Shown here: one piece after another, positions 42,201 through 50,830 of the stretch | How positions within the stretch are numbered: position 1 is the first letter of the stretch | Layout: every line of letters begins with the position of its first letter | NCBI RefSeq assembly: GCF_023896955.1 | Contig: NZ_JAMHIW010000006.1 | Location: 186,001-250,000, forward strand | Direction: 5' to 3' | Length of the DNA: 64,000 nucleotides | Source of the DNA: Micromonospora sp. RHAY321 | GTDB lineage: Bacteria > Actinomycetota > Actinomycetes > Mycobacteriales > Micromonosporaceae | The notes under the pieces: generated by a model | The model's input: the letters and a program-made list of their open reading frames with translations, nothing else | The model's database searches: none | Told to the model about the DNA's origin: nothing | Made by a program: the position numbers and the translations under genes

Positions 42201-43205
42201 GCGCTGCGCTGGCTGGACTTCCGCCCGGCGATCCGGGATCTGTTCGGCTCACGGCTGGAGCTGCGGCTCGGCGACCCGTCCGACTCCCTGGTGGCGCGGC
42301 GGGCGGCGGCGAACGTGCCGGAGCGCCCCGGTCGGGGGGTGACCGCGGAGAGCCTGCACTTCCTCACCGCGCTGCCCCAGCTCACCAGCGGGGACACCGC
42401 CGACCTGGTCAAGCGGGTTGCCGGCGGTTGGGCCGGCCCTCCGGCGCCCCGGGTCCGGCTGCTACCGCCGGTGCTGCCGTACGCCGAGCTGGACCTCGCC
42501 GCGACGACCGGGCTGCGGCTGCCCATCGGGATCGCCGAGGCGGACCTGCGCCCGGTGGTGCTCGACTTCGCCACCGAGCCGCACTTCGTGGTCTTCGGTG
42601 ACTCGGAGTGCGGCAAGTCCTCGTTCCTGCGCGCGCTGGCCACCTCGATCATCACCCGGTTCAGCCCGGAGCAGGCCCGGGTGATCCTGGTCGACTATCG
42701 ACGCAGCCTGCTCGGCGTCATCGAGACGCCGCACCTGATCGGTTACGGCACCGCGGCGGCGCACACCGCCGACCTCGTCGAGTCGGCCGCCGGCTACCTG
42801 GAGCGCCGGGCGCCCGGGCCGGAGGTCACTCCGCAGCAGCTGCGCGAGCGGTCCTGGTGGTCCGGGCCGGAGCTGTTCGTGCTGGTGGACGACTACGACC
42901 TGGTGGCGGCCGGGCCGGCGAACCCGTTGCGGGCACTGGAGGAACACCTGCCGCACGCCCGCGACGTCGGGCTGCACCTGGTGCTGGCCCGCCGCTCCGG
43001 CGGTGCGGGCCGAGCCCAGTACGAGCCGATCGTGCAGCGGTTGCGGGAGCTCTCCACGGCTGGCCTGGTGATGGCGGGCAGCCCGGAGGAGGGCGCGCTC
43101 GTCGGGCCGGTCCGGCCCGGGCCGCTGCCGCCGGGGCGTGGTCGGTTGGTCACTCGGCGGGAGGGTGTACGCCTCGTCCAGCTCGCTCAACTGCCGCCAC
43201 CGTGA
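39231..43205 (+). CDS. eccC: Type VII secretion ATPase EccC (EccCa-EccCb fused)
   Basis: A 1,324-aa protein with two N-terminal membrane helices (~40-85) and three FtsK/SpoIIIE-type ATPase domains. Walker A motifs are GATGSGKSE (about 491-499), GAPQSGKST (about 843-851) and GDSECGKSS (about 1123-1131), all with the catalytic Lys. The first domain Walker B is LLLICDEFSELL. This is the motor of ESX secretion. The GTG start at 39231 has AGGAGG 6 nt upstream; the longer frame has no support. It is followed by mycP. Confidence 0.93.
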   Translation: MSTVVIKRPPRRAAPEIPAGELPVEAPPEIPAVTGGRWQQMLMLLPMLGGTVAMAMMFGRGGGAYSYVVGGMFGLSSLAMLVTSWGSASGTPKKSEMMAARREYLRHLATLRRRVRQTAGQQRAGLYYRHPDPGRLWSTVDSHRVWERRPADPDFAVVRVAVGPQTLATPLVPPVTRPLEELEPMTAGALRRFLDAYSVVPDLPVALSLRSFARVHVRTAGSRTGPASGGPPTGDPAAQALVRAVLTQLAVFHAPDELLVAICAGPERRAGWEWVKWLPHAHHPGRTDALGPVRLVASSAAELERLLGDVLASRSRFSPVGPATDGPHVVVVLDGGDLTGATDLTGDGGIDAVTVLDLDTPPPRLLDRYALLLELRGRRLHSWSVEGHAEVGTADQLDPADAEAVARRLAPLRLAGAARGPDAPLQADLGLPELLGLGDPESFTAEQGWAPRSARDRLRVPIGVGADGGAIELDLKESAQDGMGPHGLLIGATGSGKSELLRTLVLGLAATHSSEQLNFVLVDFKGGATFASFDRLPHTAAVITNLADALPLVDRMVDAINGELVRRQELLRRAGNFASVRDYERARAAGSPLAPLPSLLLICDEFSELLSAKPDFIDLFVQIGRLGRSLGVHLLLASQRLEEGRLRGLDTHLSYRIGLRTFSALESRTVLGVPDAHELPRSPGHGYLRAGTDPLARFKAAYVSGAVHRRATATGATAGGGARLLAFTTHVVPVPEPATPAVPVESDEDGARETLLDLLVDRLAGQGPPAHQVWLPPLGQPPALDELLGQVEVDPARGLSVGNPELHGALGVPVAVVDRPLEQRRDLLWLALDGAAGHVAVVGAPQSGKSTALRTLICALALTHTPTEVQVYCLDFGGGGLAALRDLPHVGGVTGRADPTAVRRTVGEMSTLLADRERRFAEVGVESMAAYRQRRAAVGTASQPGADPYGDVFLVIDGWSTVRGEYDDLEPLVTDLATRGLSYGLHVVATALRWLDFRPAIRDLFGSRLELRLGDPSDSLVARRAAANVPERPGRGVTAESLHFLTALPQLTSGDTADLVKRVAGGWAGPPAPRVRLLPPVLPYAELDLAATTGLRLPIGIAEADLRPVVLDFATEPHFVVFGDSECGKSSFLRALATSIITRFSPEQARVILVDYRRSLLGVIETPHLIGYGTAAAHTADLVESAAGYLERRAPGPEVTPQQLRERSWWSGPELFVLVDDYDLVAAGPANPLRALEEHLPHARDVGLHLVLARRSGGAGRAQYEPIVQRLRELSTAGLVMAGSPEEGALVGPVRPGPLPPGRGRLVTRREGVRLVQLAQLPPP

Positions 43206-43279
43206 CCTGTCTCCCCGGTTCCTCCCGTGACAGGTGGGGAAACCGGTAATCTCCGATCGTCATGGTTCCGTCGGGATGA

Positions 43280-44620
43280 ATGGCTGAGGATGTGACTGGG
43301 GTTCGGCACAGCGGTCCGGCAGCGGCCCGACGGGCGACCGGCCGCGTCGTGCTCGGTGTGGTGGCGGCGCTTGCTGTCGTCGCCCCGGCCGCAGCCGCCA
43401 CGCCCGTCGCCGTGCCCACGGCGGGGGGACAGCTCGCCGGCGCGCCGGTCGCGTTCGCCCCCGGTGACAGCGTGGCCCGCGGCGACCAGGTCCGCGACGA
43501 GCAGTGGCAGCTCGACGAGCTGCGCGCCGAGACGGCGTGGCGCACCTCGACGGGACGGGGCGTGACGGTCGCGGTGGTCGACTCCGGAGTGGACGCCAAC
43601 CATCCCGACCTGGCCGGTCAGGTGCTGCCCGGCGAGGACCTGGTGGGTCCCGACGGCGGCGCCGGGCCCGATCCGGTGGGGCACGGCACCACCGTCGCCG
43701 GCCTGATCGCCGGGCGCAACGACGACAAGCGGGGCGTGGTCGGCCTGGCGCCGGACGCCCGGATCCTGCCGGTGCGTGTGCTCGACGAGGAGAACCGGTA
43801 CGACGACGCGCTGATCGTCGCCAAGGGAGTCCGTTGGGCGGTCGACAACGGCGCCCGCGTGATCAACCTGTCGCTGGGCGGCAGTGGTGACAGCCCGGCG
43901 CTGGCGGCCGCGCTGGACTACGCGTTCGCCCGGGACGTGGTGGTGGTCGCCTGCACCGGCAACCTGGCCACCTCCAGCAACTCCAAGGTGTGGTACCCGG
44001 CCCGCGAGCCCGGCGTGATCGCGGTCGCCGGCCTGGAGCGCAGCACCGACAACCTCTGGTCCGGCTCGATCACCGGGCGGGCGACGGTGCTGACCGCCCC
44101 CGCGACCGGGCTGGTCGGCGCCAAGTCCCCTGGTGGGTACTGGCGGGTGCAGGGCACCAGCTTCGCCGCGCCGCTGGTCACCGCCACCGCCGCGCTGGTC
44201 CGTTCCCGCTACCCCCGGATGCCCGCCGGCGAGGTGGTCAACCGGCTGCTGGCCACCGCCCGTGACCTCGGCCCGACCGGGCGCGACGACCGCTTCGGGT
44301 ACGGGGTGGTGGATCCGGTGGCCGCCCTGACCGCGCAGGTGCCTCCGGTGACCACCAACCCGTTGGACGACTCGACGTCGCCGGGTGTGGTCGGCTTCGG
44401 TCCCGCCCCCGGTTCCGCCGACGACGATGCCGTGACCGGCGCGGGCAGTGACCCCCTCGGTCTCACCGCACCCCGGCAGCAGACGCGGTGGACGGCCCGG
44501 GTGGCGGGCGCGCAGGACGACTCGGCACCGGAGCAGCTGTGGACCGGGGCCGCGCTCTTCGTCGCCCTGGCCACCGGCGCGGTGTTGATGCTGCGGCGGT
44601 TCCGCCAGCGCGCCCGCTGA
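43280..44620 (+). CDS. mycP: Type VII secretion-associated subtilisin-like protease, mycosin
   Basis: A 446-aa S8 protease with an N-terminal signal sequence (~20-40), catalytic triad Asp101 (VVDSGVD), His135 (VGHGTTVAG) and Ser294 (QGTSFAAPLV), and a C-terminal membrane helix (~425-440), the mycosin layout. It needs the ESX machine to be stable in mycobacteria. ATG 43280 is preceded by a short ATG-led ORF (43262-43279) that ends just at this start. It follows eccC by 74 nt. Confidence 0.9.
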   Translation: MAEDVTGVRHSGPAAARRATGRVVLGVVAALAVVAPAAAATPVAVPTAGGQLAGAPVAFAPGDSVARGDQVRDEQWQLDELRAETAWRTSTGRGVTVAVVDSGVDANHPDLAGQVLPGEDLVGPDGGAGPDPVGHGTTVAGLIAGRNDDKRGVVGLAPDARILPVRVLDEENRYDDALIVAKGVRWAVDNGARVINLSLGGSGDSPALAAALDYAFARDVVVVACTGNLATSSNSKVWYPAREPGVIAVAGLERSTDNLWSGSITGRATVLTAPATGLVGAKSPGGYWRVQGTSFAAPLVTATAALVRSRYPRMPAGEVVNRLLATARDLGPTGRDDRFGYGVVDPVAALTAQVPPVTTNPLDDSTSPGVVGFGPAPGSADDDAVTGAGSDPLGLTAPRQQTRWTARVAGAQDDSAPEQLWTGAALFVALATGAVLMLRRFRQRAR

Positions 44621-44675
44621 TCGCGGCCGCCGCCCGCAGGCCTGATCGCGCCGCCCGTGGGGTAGAACCGTCCGC

Positions 44676-45467
44676 ATGAGTACGCCCGGCCCGCGCACCC
44701 TGGCCCCCGCCGACCACCCGTCCTGGCGGCGGCGCCGTCTCGACCCGGATCATTCGCTGGGCCTGCGGCTGACGCTGGCCGCCACGGCGGCGTTCCTGGT
44801 GCTTGTGCCGTTCGCACTGCTCACCCTGCTGGTGCTCGGGGCCTGGGCGCCGCTGCACCGGCTGGACGCGACGATCACCGACGCGCTGCACGGGCATGCG
44901 CTCGACCATCCGGCCTGGGTCGCGCTGATGCGGATCTGGACCGAGGTGTTCGCACCGATGCCGCTGCGGGCGGTCGTCCTGCTCGTGGTGATCTGGCTGC
45001 TGCGCCGGGGAGCGCGCCGGCTGGCCCTCTGGGTGACCACCACGATGGTGGTGGGCGGGTTGATCGGCCCGCTGCTCAAGCTGCTCGTCGGCCGGAACCG
45101 GCCGGAGCTGCTCGACCCGGTCGCCCGGGCTGCCGGTTACTCGTTCCCCTCCGGGCACGCGCTGAACGCCACCCTGGCCGCCGGGGTGCTGCTGCTGGTG
45201 CTCCTGCCGTACGCGGGGCGGGGGGTGTGGCGGGTCGTGCTCTGGGTCGCCGCGGTGCTGCTCGTCGTGGTGACCGGGCTGAGCCGGGTGGCGCTCGGCG
45301 TGCACTTCGCCAGCGACGTGCTCGGCGGTTGGCTGCTCGGTGCGGCGGTGGTCGCGGCGACCACGGCCGCCTTCACCAGCTGGCGGGCGCACAGCGGTCT
45401 GCGACCCGTCCGGCCGACGCGCGACGGTGTCGCCCCGGAGGTCGAGCGGCACCCCGGAGCGGCCTGA
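44676..45467 (+). CDS. PAP2-family phosphatase (first)
   Basis: A 263-aa membrane protein with about six helices and the three PAP2 motifs: KLLVGRNRP, PSGHALN and SRVALGVHFASD. It would dephosphorylate a lipid phosphate such as undecaprenyl pyrophosphate or phosphatidic acid at the outer membrane face; the substrate is unknown. It is followed by a second PAP2 gene after 37 nt. Confidence 0.88.
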   Translation: MSTPGPRTLAPADHPSWRRRRLDPDHSLGLRLTLAATAAFLVLVPFALLTLLVLGAWAPLHRLDATITDALHGHALDHPAWVALMRIWTEVFAPMPLRAVVLLVVIWLLRRGARRLALWVTTTMVVGGLIGPLLKLLVGRNRPELLDPVARAAGYSFPSGHALNATLAAGVLLLVLLPYAGRGVWRVVLWVAAVLLVVVTGLSRVALGVHFASDVLGGWLLGAAVVAATTAAFTSWRAHSGLRPVRPTRDGVAPEVERHPGAA

Positions 45468-45504
45468 GGCGTGCCGACGACCGCGACAGGGTACTGGCCG
45501 ACCC

Positions 45505-46212
45505 ATGTCCGACACCGTGGTCCAGATCGTCCGGCGTGTGCTGCTGCCGGTGTCCCTCCTGCTCGGCGTCATGGTGCTGCTCGGTCTGCTGGTCACCCGC
45601 GTGTTCGCTCGGACCTGGCCGTTCACCGCGGAGGACTCGGTGAACCGGGAGCTCGCCGGGGACCGCACCGCCGGCTGGAACGACGTGTCGCTGGTGTTCA
45701 GCACCTTGGCCAGCACCCAGATGATCGTCGTGGTGACCGTCCTGGTGGCGCTGGCACTGCGGCTCTGGCTGAACCGCTGGCGGGAGCCGCTGTTCCTGTG
45801 CGCGGCGGTGACCGCCCAGGCGTTGGTGTTCCTGCTGACCACGCTGGCGATCGACCGGCGGCGGCCGGCGGTCGAGCACATGGACGTCTCCCCTCCCACG
45901 TCCAGCTTCCCGTCCGGGCACACCTCGGCGGCGGTGGCGCTCTACGTCGGCATCGCGCTGCTGCTGGCGCTCCGGGCACGGAGCACCGGCGCGAAGGTGG
46001 CCTGGTGGACACTGCTGCTGGTGGTGCCCCTGGGCGTGGCGCTGACCAGGATGTACCGGGGAATGCACCACCCCAGCGACGTGGTGGCGTCCTTCCTCAA
46101 CGGCGGCACCTGCGTGGCGATCATGGCGCGCAGCGTGCTCGACCGGGGGGTGAAGTGGGGACGGGCGAAGCTGCCCACCGGCAGCAGGTCGACGGCGCCA
46201 GCCCGGAGCTGA
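45505..46212 (+). CDS. PAP2-family phosphatase (second)
   Basis: A 235-aa membrane protein with PAP2 motifs in DRRRPAVEHMD, FPSGHTSAAVALY and TRMYRGMHHPSD. ATG 45505 gives MSDTVVQIVRRVLLPVSLL; the longer frame is a shadow of the first PAP2 gene. The two PAP2 genes are only modestly alike, so this is not a recent duplication. It is convergent with marP (12-nt gap). Confidence 0.85.
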   Translation: MSDTVVQIVRRVLLPVSLLLGVMVLLGLLVTRVFARTWPFTAEDSVNRELAGDRTAGWNDVSLVFSTLASTQMIVVVTVLVALALRLWLNRWREPLFLCAAVTAQALVFLLTTLAIDRRRPAVEHMDVSPPTSSFPSGHTSAAVALYVGIALLLALRARSTGAKVAWWTLLLVVPLGVALTRMYRGMHHPSDVVASFLNGGTCVAIMARSVLDRGVKWGRAKLPTGSRSTAPARS

Positions 46213-46224
46213 CCCGGGCGAGGA

Positions 46225-47403
46225 TCAGGTGCACTCGCCGGTGCCGACCCGCCGGTTGCGTTCGGCGCCGGCCAACGCGACCGGACGGGCCTCGGCCGCC
46301 GTCACCGCGAAGCCCGTGTTCGGGTCGTCGGCCGCCGCCGCGAAGATCACGCCGAGCACCAGCCCGTTGGCGGAGAGGAGCGGGCCGCCGGAGTTGCCGC
46401 TGCGGACCAGCGCCCGGATCGTGTAGACCTCCCGGGTGACGTCACCGGAGGAGTAGATGTCCGGCCCCTTGATCCGGTCGACGTCACGAACCCGTGCCGA
46501 CTGCGCGTTGTACGGGCCGTCCAGCGGGAAGCCGAGCACGATGGCGTCGGAGCCGCTGCCCGCGTTGCCGGCGGCGAACCGCAGCGACGGCCCCGGCAGC
46601 CCGGGGACGAGCAGCACGGCGAGGTCGCGGTCGGGGTCGTAGACCACCACCTCGCCGTCGTACCGGTCGCCGCCCAGCTCGACCGCCACCGAGCGGGTGC
46701 CGGCCACGACGTGCGCGTTGGTCATCACCCGGTCGTCGGCGTAGACGAAGCCGGAACCCTCGATCCGGCGCGAGCAGCTGGGCGCGGAGCCGAGCACCTT
46801 GACCACCGACCGCTGGCCGTTGACCACCACCTGGGAGCCGGCCAGCGCCGGATCGGGCGGCTCGACCTGCCGTGCCCGGGTGGGTGCGAGGTCGCCGAAG
46901 ACGTCCGGGAAGCCGTCGGTGTCGACGGTGTCCCGCAGTGCGGTGGAGAACTGGTGGGCCTGGTCGGGCAGGACCCGGTTCACCACCGTGATCAGTGCGC
47001 TGTTGCGGACCGACGCGGCCAGCCACGGCAGGGACGACGACCCGAGCGGCACGGCGACCAGCCAGGCGAGCAGCAGCACCGCGAACAGCGACACGAAGGC
47101 ACCGCCGACATCGTCGGCCCGCTTACCCACGTCGCTGGTGATCGTCTTGCGCAGGTGCGAACCGAGCCAGCCGGCCAGCGCCTGACCGACCACGGCCAGG
47201 CCGAAGACCACGACCAGGGAGATCAGCACCCGGGTGCCGGCGTCCGCGAACTGTCGGGCGAACAGCGGCCCGAGCTGGAGGCCCAGCAGCAGCCCCAGGA
47301 AGAACCCGGACAGCGACGTGATTCCGATGACGAAACCCTGCCGGTATCCGCTGATCGCGAACACGAGCATGAGCAGCAGCAGGACGAGATCCACGACCGA
47401 CAC
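46225..47403 (-). CDS. marP: Membrane-anchored serine protease, MarP-like
   Basis: A 392-aa protein with a CvpA-like N-terminal domain of four membrane helices and an extracytoplasmic trypsin-like domain with His231 (TNAHVVAG), Asp260 (PDRDLAVL) and Ser338 (SGNSGGPLL). Its only two cysteines, Cys210 and Cys391, are spaced like the disulfide pair of M. tuberculosis MarP (Rv3671c). That protease keeps cells acid-resistant. The same nudix/TlpA/nth/crp neighbours as in M. tuberculosis support the identification. Confidence 0.9.
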   Translation of the reverse strand: MSVVDLVLLLLMLVFAISGYRQGFVIGITSLSGFFLGLLLGLQLGPLFARQFADAGTRVLISLVVVFGLAVVGQALAGWLGSHLRKTITSDVGKRADDVGGAFVSLFAVLLLAWLVAVPLGSSSLPWLAASVRNSALITVVNRVLPDQAHQFSTALRDTVDTDGFPDVFGDLAPTRARQVEPPDPALAGSQVVVNGQRSVVKVLGSAPSCSRRIEGSGFVYADDRVMTNAHVVAGTRSVAVELGGDRYDGEVVVYDPDRDLAVLLVPGLPGPSLRFAAGNAGSGSDAIVLGFPLDGPYNAQSARVRDVDRIKGPDIYSSGDVTREVYTIRALVRSGNSGGPLLSANGLVLGVIFAAAADDPNTGFAVTAAEARPVALAGAERNRRVGTGECT

Positions 47404-47466
47404 GGGTCAAGCGTACGGGCAGCGCGCCCGGCGGATGACCATCGCTCGCTGAAGGTGACCGCGCGG

Positions 47467-48159
47467 TCAGCGCAGGGCCGTCTGGTCGACGTCGTCAGTG
47501 CCGGCGGAGGGCGCGGGTGTCGCCCCGGTCGGCGGCAGCTCGACGACCCTGCCGCGCGACCACGGCCCGGCCCAGCCGCCCATCTCCAGCAGGGTGGCCA
47601 GCACCCCGGCGGTGAAGCCCCAGACCAGCATGCCGCGCGCCGAGAACGCCGGCCCGATCCAGCCGCTGGGGTGGCGGACCCGCAGCCGGTTGGCCGGGTC
47701 GACCAGCTCGCTGACCGGCAGCCGGGCCACGTGCGCCACCTCGGCGGGCTCCCGGGGGTGCACCGGGTGCGGGTCGTGCCACCAGGCCAGCACCGGGGTG
47801 ACCACGAAGTCGCTGACCGGGATCCAGAGCTTCGGCAGCTCTGCCAGCACGGTCACGCTGGAGGGGTCGAGGCCGACCTCCTCGTTCGCCTCGCGCAGAG
47901 CGGTTGCCCGGACGTCGGCGTCCTCCGGGTCGGCCGCGCCACCGGGGAAGGCCGGCTGACCGGCGTGATTACGCAGGGTGGCGGCTCGTTGCAGGACCAG
48001 CACGTCCGGGCCGATGCCGGGTTGCTCGCCGAGCAGCACCAGCACGGCGCTCTCCCGGCCGCCCTCGGCCGGGGTGGTCAGCCGGGTGAAGTCCTCGGCG
48101 CGGGCGGTGCCGAGCCGCGTCAGCAACGGCTCGATCCAGTCGGGCGGTCGGCGGGTCAC
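47467..48159 (-). CDS. Nudix hydrolase, CoA pyrophosphatase type
   Basis: A 230-aa protein with LVLQRAATLRNHAGQPAFPG, the UPF0035-type motif of CoA-cleaving Nudix enzymes, followed by the Nudix-box core REANEEVGL. It would cut CoA or oxidised CoA to phosphopantetheine and 3',5'-ADP. GTG 48159 overlaps the TlpA-like stop (GTGA). The frame extends upstream only as shadow sequence. Confidence 0.85.
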   Translation of the reverse strand: MTRRPPDWIEPLLTRLGTARAEDFTRLTTPAEGGRESAVLVLLGEQPGIGPDVLVLQRAATLRNHAGQPAFPGGAADPEDADVRATALREANEEVGLDPSSVTVLAELPKLWIPVSDFVVTPVLAWWHDPHPVHPREPAEVAHVARLPVSELVDPANRLRVRHPSGWIGPAFSARGMLVWGFTAGVLATLLEMGGWAGPWSRGRVVELPPTGATPAPSAGTDDVDQTALR

Positions 48160-48770
48160 GCCGCAACCTCCAGACCGAGGTGCTGGCGCACCAGCTCGGC
48201 GAGCCGGGTGTCGTCGAGCGCGCCGGTGGCGTCGACGTGTCGGATCCGGCCCTGCGCGTCGACGAAGAGGGTCAGCGGGATGGCGTTGCGCTTCAGCTCC
48301 CGTTGCAGAGCCTCGCCCTGGTCCACCAGGATCGGGAACCGGACGCCGAAATCCTCGCCGATGGACTGGGCGCCGCTGCGGCTGTCCCGGCTGTTCACAC
48401 CGACCACCTGGAGCCGGCCGGCGGCCCGCTCGCTGAGCCGCTGGAAGGCGGGCAGCTCCTTGCGGCACGGCGGGCACCAGGAGGCCCAGACGTTGATCAC
48501 GGCCGGACCGGCGATGGACGGCAGCGTGACCGGGGCGCCGCCGGTGAAACAGGCCAGGGTCAGCTCCGGCAGCGCCTGACCGCCCGAGGTGGGTGTCGCC
48601 ACGCCCGCGGCGGACGGGGGTGCCGTGCTCAGCGCGGCGCAGTCCTGGAAGGGGGACGGGCGCTCGGCGGCCGCCGGCCGGGGTGGAGGCTCGTCGGCCG
48701 TGCCGTCGGTGCAACCGGCACCGACCAGCAGGAGCAGTGGCAGAAGCAGCGGGGCGAGGCGCCGGTTCAC
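48156..48770 (-). CDS. TlpA/ResA-like thiol-disulfide oxidoreductase lipoprotein
   Basis: A 204-aa exported protein with lipobox VGAGC (Cys20) and a thioredoxin fold with the active site WASWCPPCRK (Cys99, Cys102) and cis-proline region AIPLTLFVD. It likely reduces or makes disulfides outside the membrane. The GTG start at 48770 overlaps the nth stop (GTGA). It corresponds in position to Rv3673c. Confidence 0.9.
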   Translation of the reverse strand: MNRRLAPLLLPLLLLVGAGCTDGTADEPPPRPAAAERPSPFQDCAALSTAPPSAAGVATPTSGGQALPELTLACFTGGAPVTLPSIAGPAVINVWASWCPPCRKELPAFQRLSERAAGRLQVVGVNSRDSRSGAQSIGEDFGVRFPILVDQGEALQRELKRNAIPLTLFVDAQGRIRHVDATGALDDTRLAELVRQHLGLEVAA

Positions 48771-49555
48771 GGCACCTCCGCCGCGACCGCCTGGGCGGGC
48801 ACCAGCGCCGGGTCGACCCCGGCCGCCGCTGCCAGGTCACGCGCCCGGGGGCCCTTGAGCAGCTTGGCGGCGGCAGCCGGCTCGGTCGGGCCGGTGCCGT
48901 ACGACGGGCAGAGCTTGGCCAGCGTGCACGCGCCGCAGGCCGGCTTGCGGGCGTGGCAGACCCGCCGCCCGTGGAAGATGATCCGGTGCGACAGCATGGT
49001 CCAGTCGCGCTTGTCGTACAGCGCGCCGATCGCGTGTTCGATCTTGACCGGGTCGGTCTCCGTGGTCAGCCGCCACCGGTGCACCAGCCGCTGGAAGTGC
49101 GTGTCGACCGTGATGCCCGGGACGTCGAACGCGTTGCCCAGGATGACGTTGGCGGTCTTGCGGCCGATCCTGGGAAGCGTCACCAGGTCGACGAGCCGGC
49201 CGGGAACCTGGCCGTCGTACCGGTCGAGGAGGGCCTGCCCGAGCTTGAGCAGCGAGTCGGTCTTGTTGCGGTAGAAGCCGGTGGGCCGGATCAGCTCCTC
49301 CATCTCGCCCCGGTCGGCGCCGGCGTAGGCGGCGGCGGACGGGTAGCGGGCGAAGAGCTTCGGAGTGACCTCGTTGACCTTCTTGTCCGTGCACTGCGCG
49401 GAGAGGATGGTGGCGACGGCCAGCTCCAGTGGGCTGGAGTGGTCCAGCTCACAGTGCGCGTCGGGGTGCGTCTCGGCCAGCACCCGGCCGATCTTCCGAG
49501 CGCGACGTTTGCGCCCGAGGTCGGTCTCGCTGGCACCGGGAGGGCTACTGGTCAC
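48767..49555 (-). CDS. nth: Endonuclease III
   Basis: Base-excision DNA glycosylase/AP lyase for oxidised pyrimidines. The 262-aa protein has the helix-hairpin-helix LPRIGRKTANVILG with catalytic Lys133, Asp151 (VDTHFQR) and the [4Fe-4S] ligands Cys200, Cys207, Cys210 and Cys216 in C-X6-C-X2-C-X5-C spacing. GTG 49555 is the chosen start; the upstream extension overlaps capA. Confidence 0.95.
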   Translation of the reverse strand: MTSSPPGASETDLGRKRRARKIGRVLAETHPDAHCELDHSSPLELAVATILSAQCTDKKVNEVTPKLFARYPSAAAYAGADRGEMEELIRPTGFYRNKTDSLLKLGQALLDRYDGQVPGRLVDLVTLPRIGRKTANVILGNAFDVPGITVDTHFQRLVHRWRLTTETDPVKIEHAIGALYDKRDWTMLSHRIIFHGRRVCHARKPACGACTLAKLCPSYGTGPTEPAAAAKLLKGPRARDLAAAAGVDPALVPAQAVAAEVP

Positions 49556-49595
49556 GACGGTCAGCCTACGTCGCGCCCCGGACGTTCCCGACGGG

Positions 49596-50774
49596 TCAGC
49601 CGGCGGTCGGCGGCGAGATCCTGCCCTGCCCGTCCAACCGGGCGCCGCCCTTCGGGAAGTCACTGCGACTCAGCTCGGTGACGAGCCCCAGGCCCCGGTC
49701 GTCCGGGTCCATCGTCGGCTTGCCGGCCGAGTTCATGTAGGTCGAGGTGAACGAGCCGCCTGCCCAGGAGCCGTCCGGCTTCAACGACACCTTGAGCACC
49801 CCGCCCCAGCCGAGCCGGCCGGTGTTGCTCAGCGAGTTGCCACCACCGGCGAAGTTGCCCAGGCTGTACGCGATCAGACGCCCCTGGTAGAACTCCATCC
49901 CGCGCAGCACGTGCGGCCCGTGGCCGACGATGAGATCCGCGCCGGCGTCGATCATGGCGTGCGAGAACTTCACCGGGTCACCGCGGTTCTCACCGAGGAA
50001 CATCTCGGTGCCGGGCTTCACCCGGGTCTTGTCCGCGCCCTCACCACCCATGTGCACCTGCACCACGACCAGGTCGGCCAGGGTGGCGGCCTTGGCGACC
50101 ACCGTCTTCGCCTTGGCGATGTCGACCAGGCTGTTGGACCAGACGTACGACGAGAAGCCGGCCACCGCGACCTTGACGCCCTTGACGTCGACCACCGTGA
50201 TCTGGTCCGGCGCGCCGGTGTGCTCCAGGTCGTACTTCTCCAGCGCCTGCTGGGTGTTGCGGTAGCCCTTGGGGCCGTAGTCGTAGCCGTGGTTGTTGGC
50301 CTGGTTGAGCACGTCGAAGCCGGCGTCGCGCAGGTGCGCGGCGTACTCGGGCGGCGCCCGGAACTGGAAGCAGCGGGTGGAGTTGGCACCGCACTTGCCG
50401 GTGCCGGTGTCCACCGTCAGCGGCTCCTCCAGGTTGCCCATCACCAGGTCGGCCTTGAGCGCCTCGGTGACCGAGGTGAAGAAACCCTTCCCGCCGGCGG
50501 CGGGCAGCCGGCTCGGGGCGTTGCCCATGATGATGTCGCCGGTGGCGGAGAGCGAGATCGCGTCGCCCCCGCCGGAGGCCGAGGGCCCGCCGCTGGCCGT
50601 CGGGCCGGCCGTGGCGACCGGCGCGCCGGTGCCACCGCCGCCGGCGCCCGGCTGCCAGACCGGCGCGTCACCGGACTCGGCGCAACCGGCGACGAGCAGG
50701 GCGGCCAGCAGCGCGGCGAGGCCGAGGGCGACACGGCGGCGCGGTCGGGGCGAGAGGAACTCGGAAGCGTACAT
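49596..50774 (-). CDS. CapA-family lipoprotein
   Basis: A 392-aa protein of the CapA/PgsA family (metallophosphatase-like fold; in Bacillus part of poly-gamma-glutamate synthesis). It has lipobox LLVAGC (Cys31), a Gly/Ala/Ser-rich linker, then SLSATGDIIMGNAPSRLP, MGNLEEPLT, LNQANNHGYDYG and VGHGPHVLRGME, the conserved family blocks. No other capB/capC-type genes are nearby, so it is an orphan with unknown substrate. Confidence 0.9.
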   Translation of the reverse strand: MYASEFLSPRPRRRVALGLAALLAALLVAGCAESGDAPVWQPGAGGGGTGAPVATAGPTASGGPSASGGGDAISLSATGDIIMGNAPSRLPAAGGKGFFTSVTEALKADLVMGNLEEPLTVDTGTGKCGANSTRCFQFRAPPEYAAHLRDAGFDVLNQANNHGYDYGPKGYRNTQQALEKYDLEHTGAPDQITVVDVKGVKVAVAGFSSYVWSNSLVDIAKAKTVVAKAATLADLVVVQVHMGGEGADKTRVKPGTEMFLGENRGDPVKFSHAMIDAGADLIVGHGPHVLRGMEFYQGRLIAYSLGNFAGGGNSLSNTGRLGWGGVLKVSLKPDGSWAGGSFTSTYMNSAGKPTMDPDDRGLGLVTELSRSDFPKGGARLDGQGRISPPTAG

Positions 50775-50830
50775 CGTTCGCGACCCTACCGGGCCGTAAA
50801 CGCGCCGACGATGGCCGATCGGTCGGAAAT

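Noticed and set aside
43262..43279. Five-codon ORF (MVPSG) directly before mycP
   Set aside because: It is too short to judge. It could couple translation, but a chance occurrence is likely.
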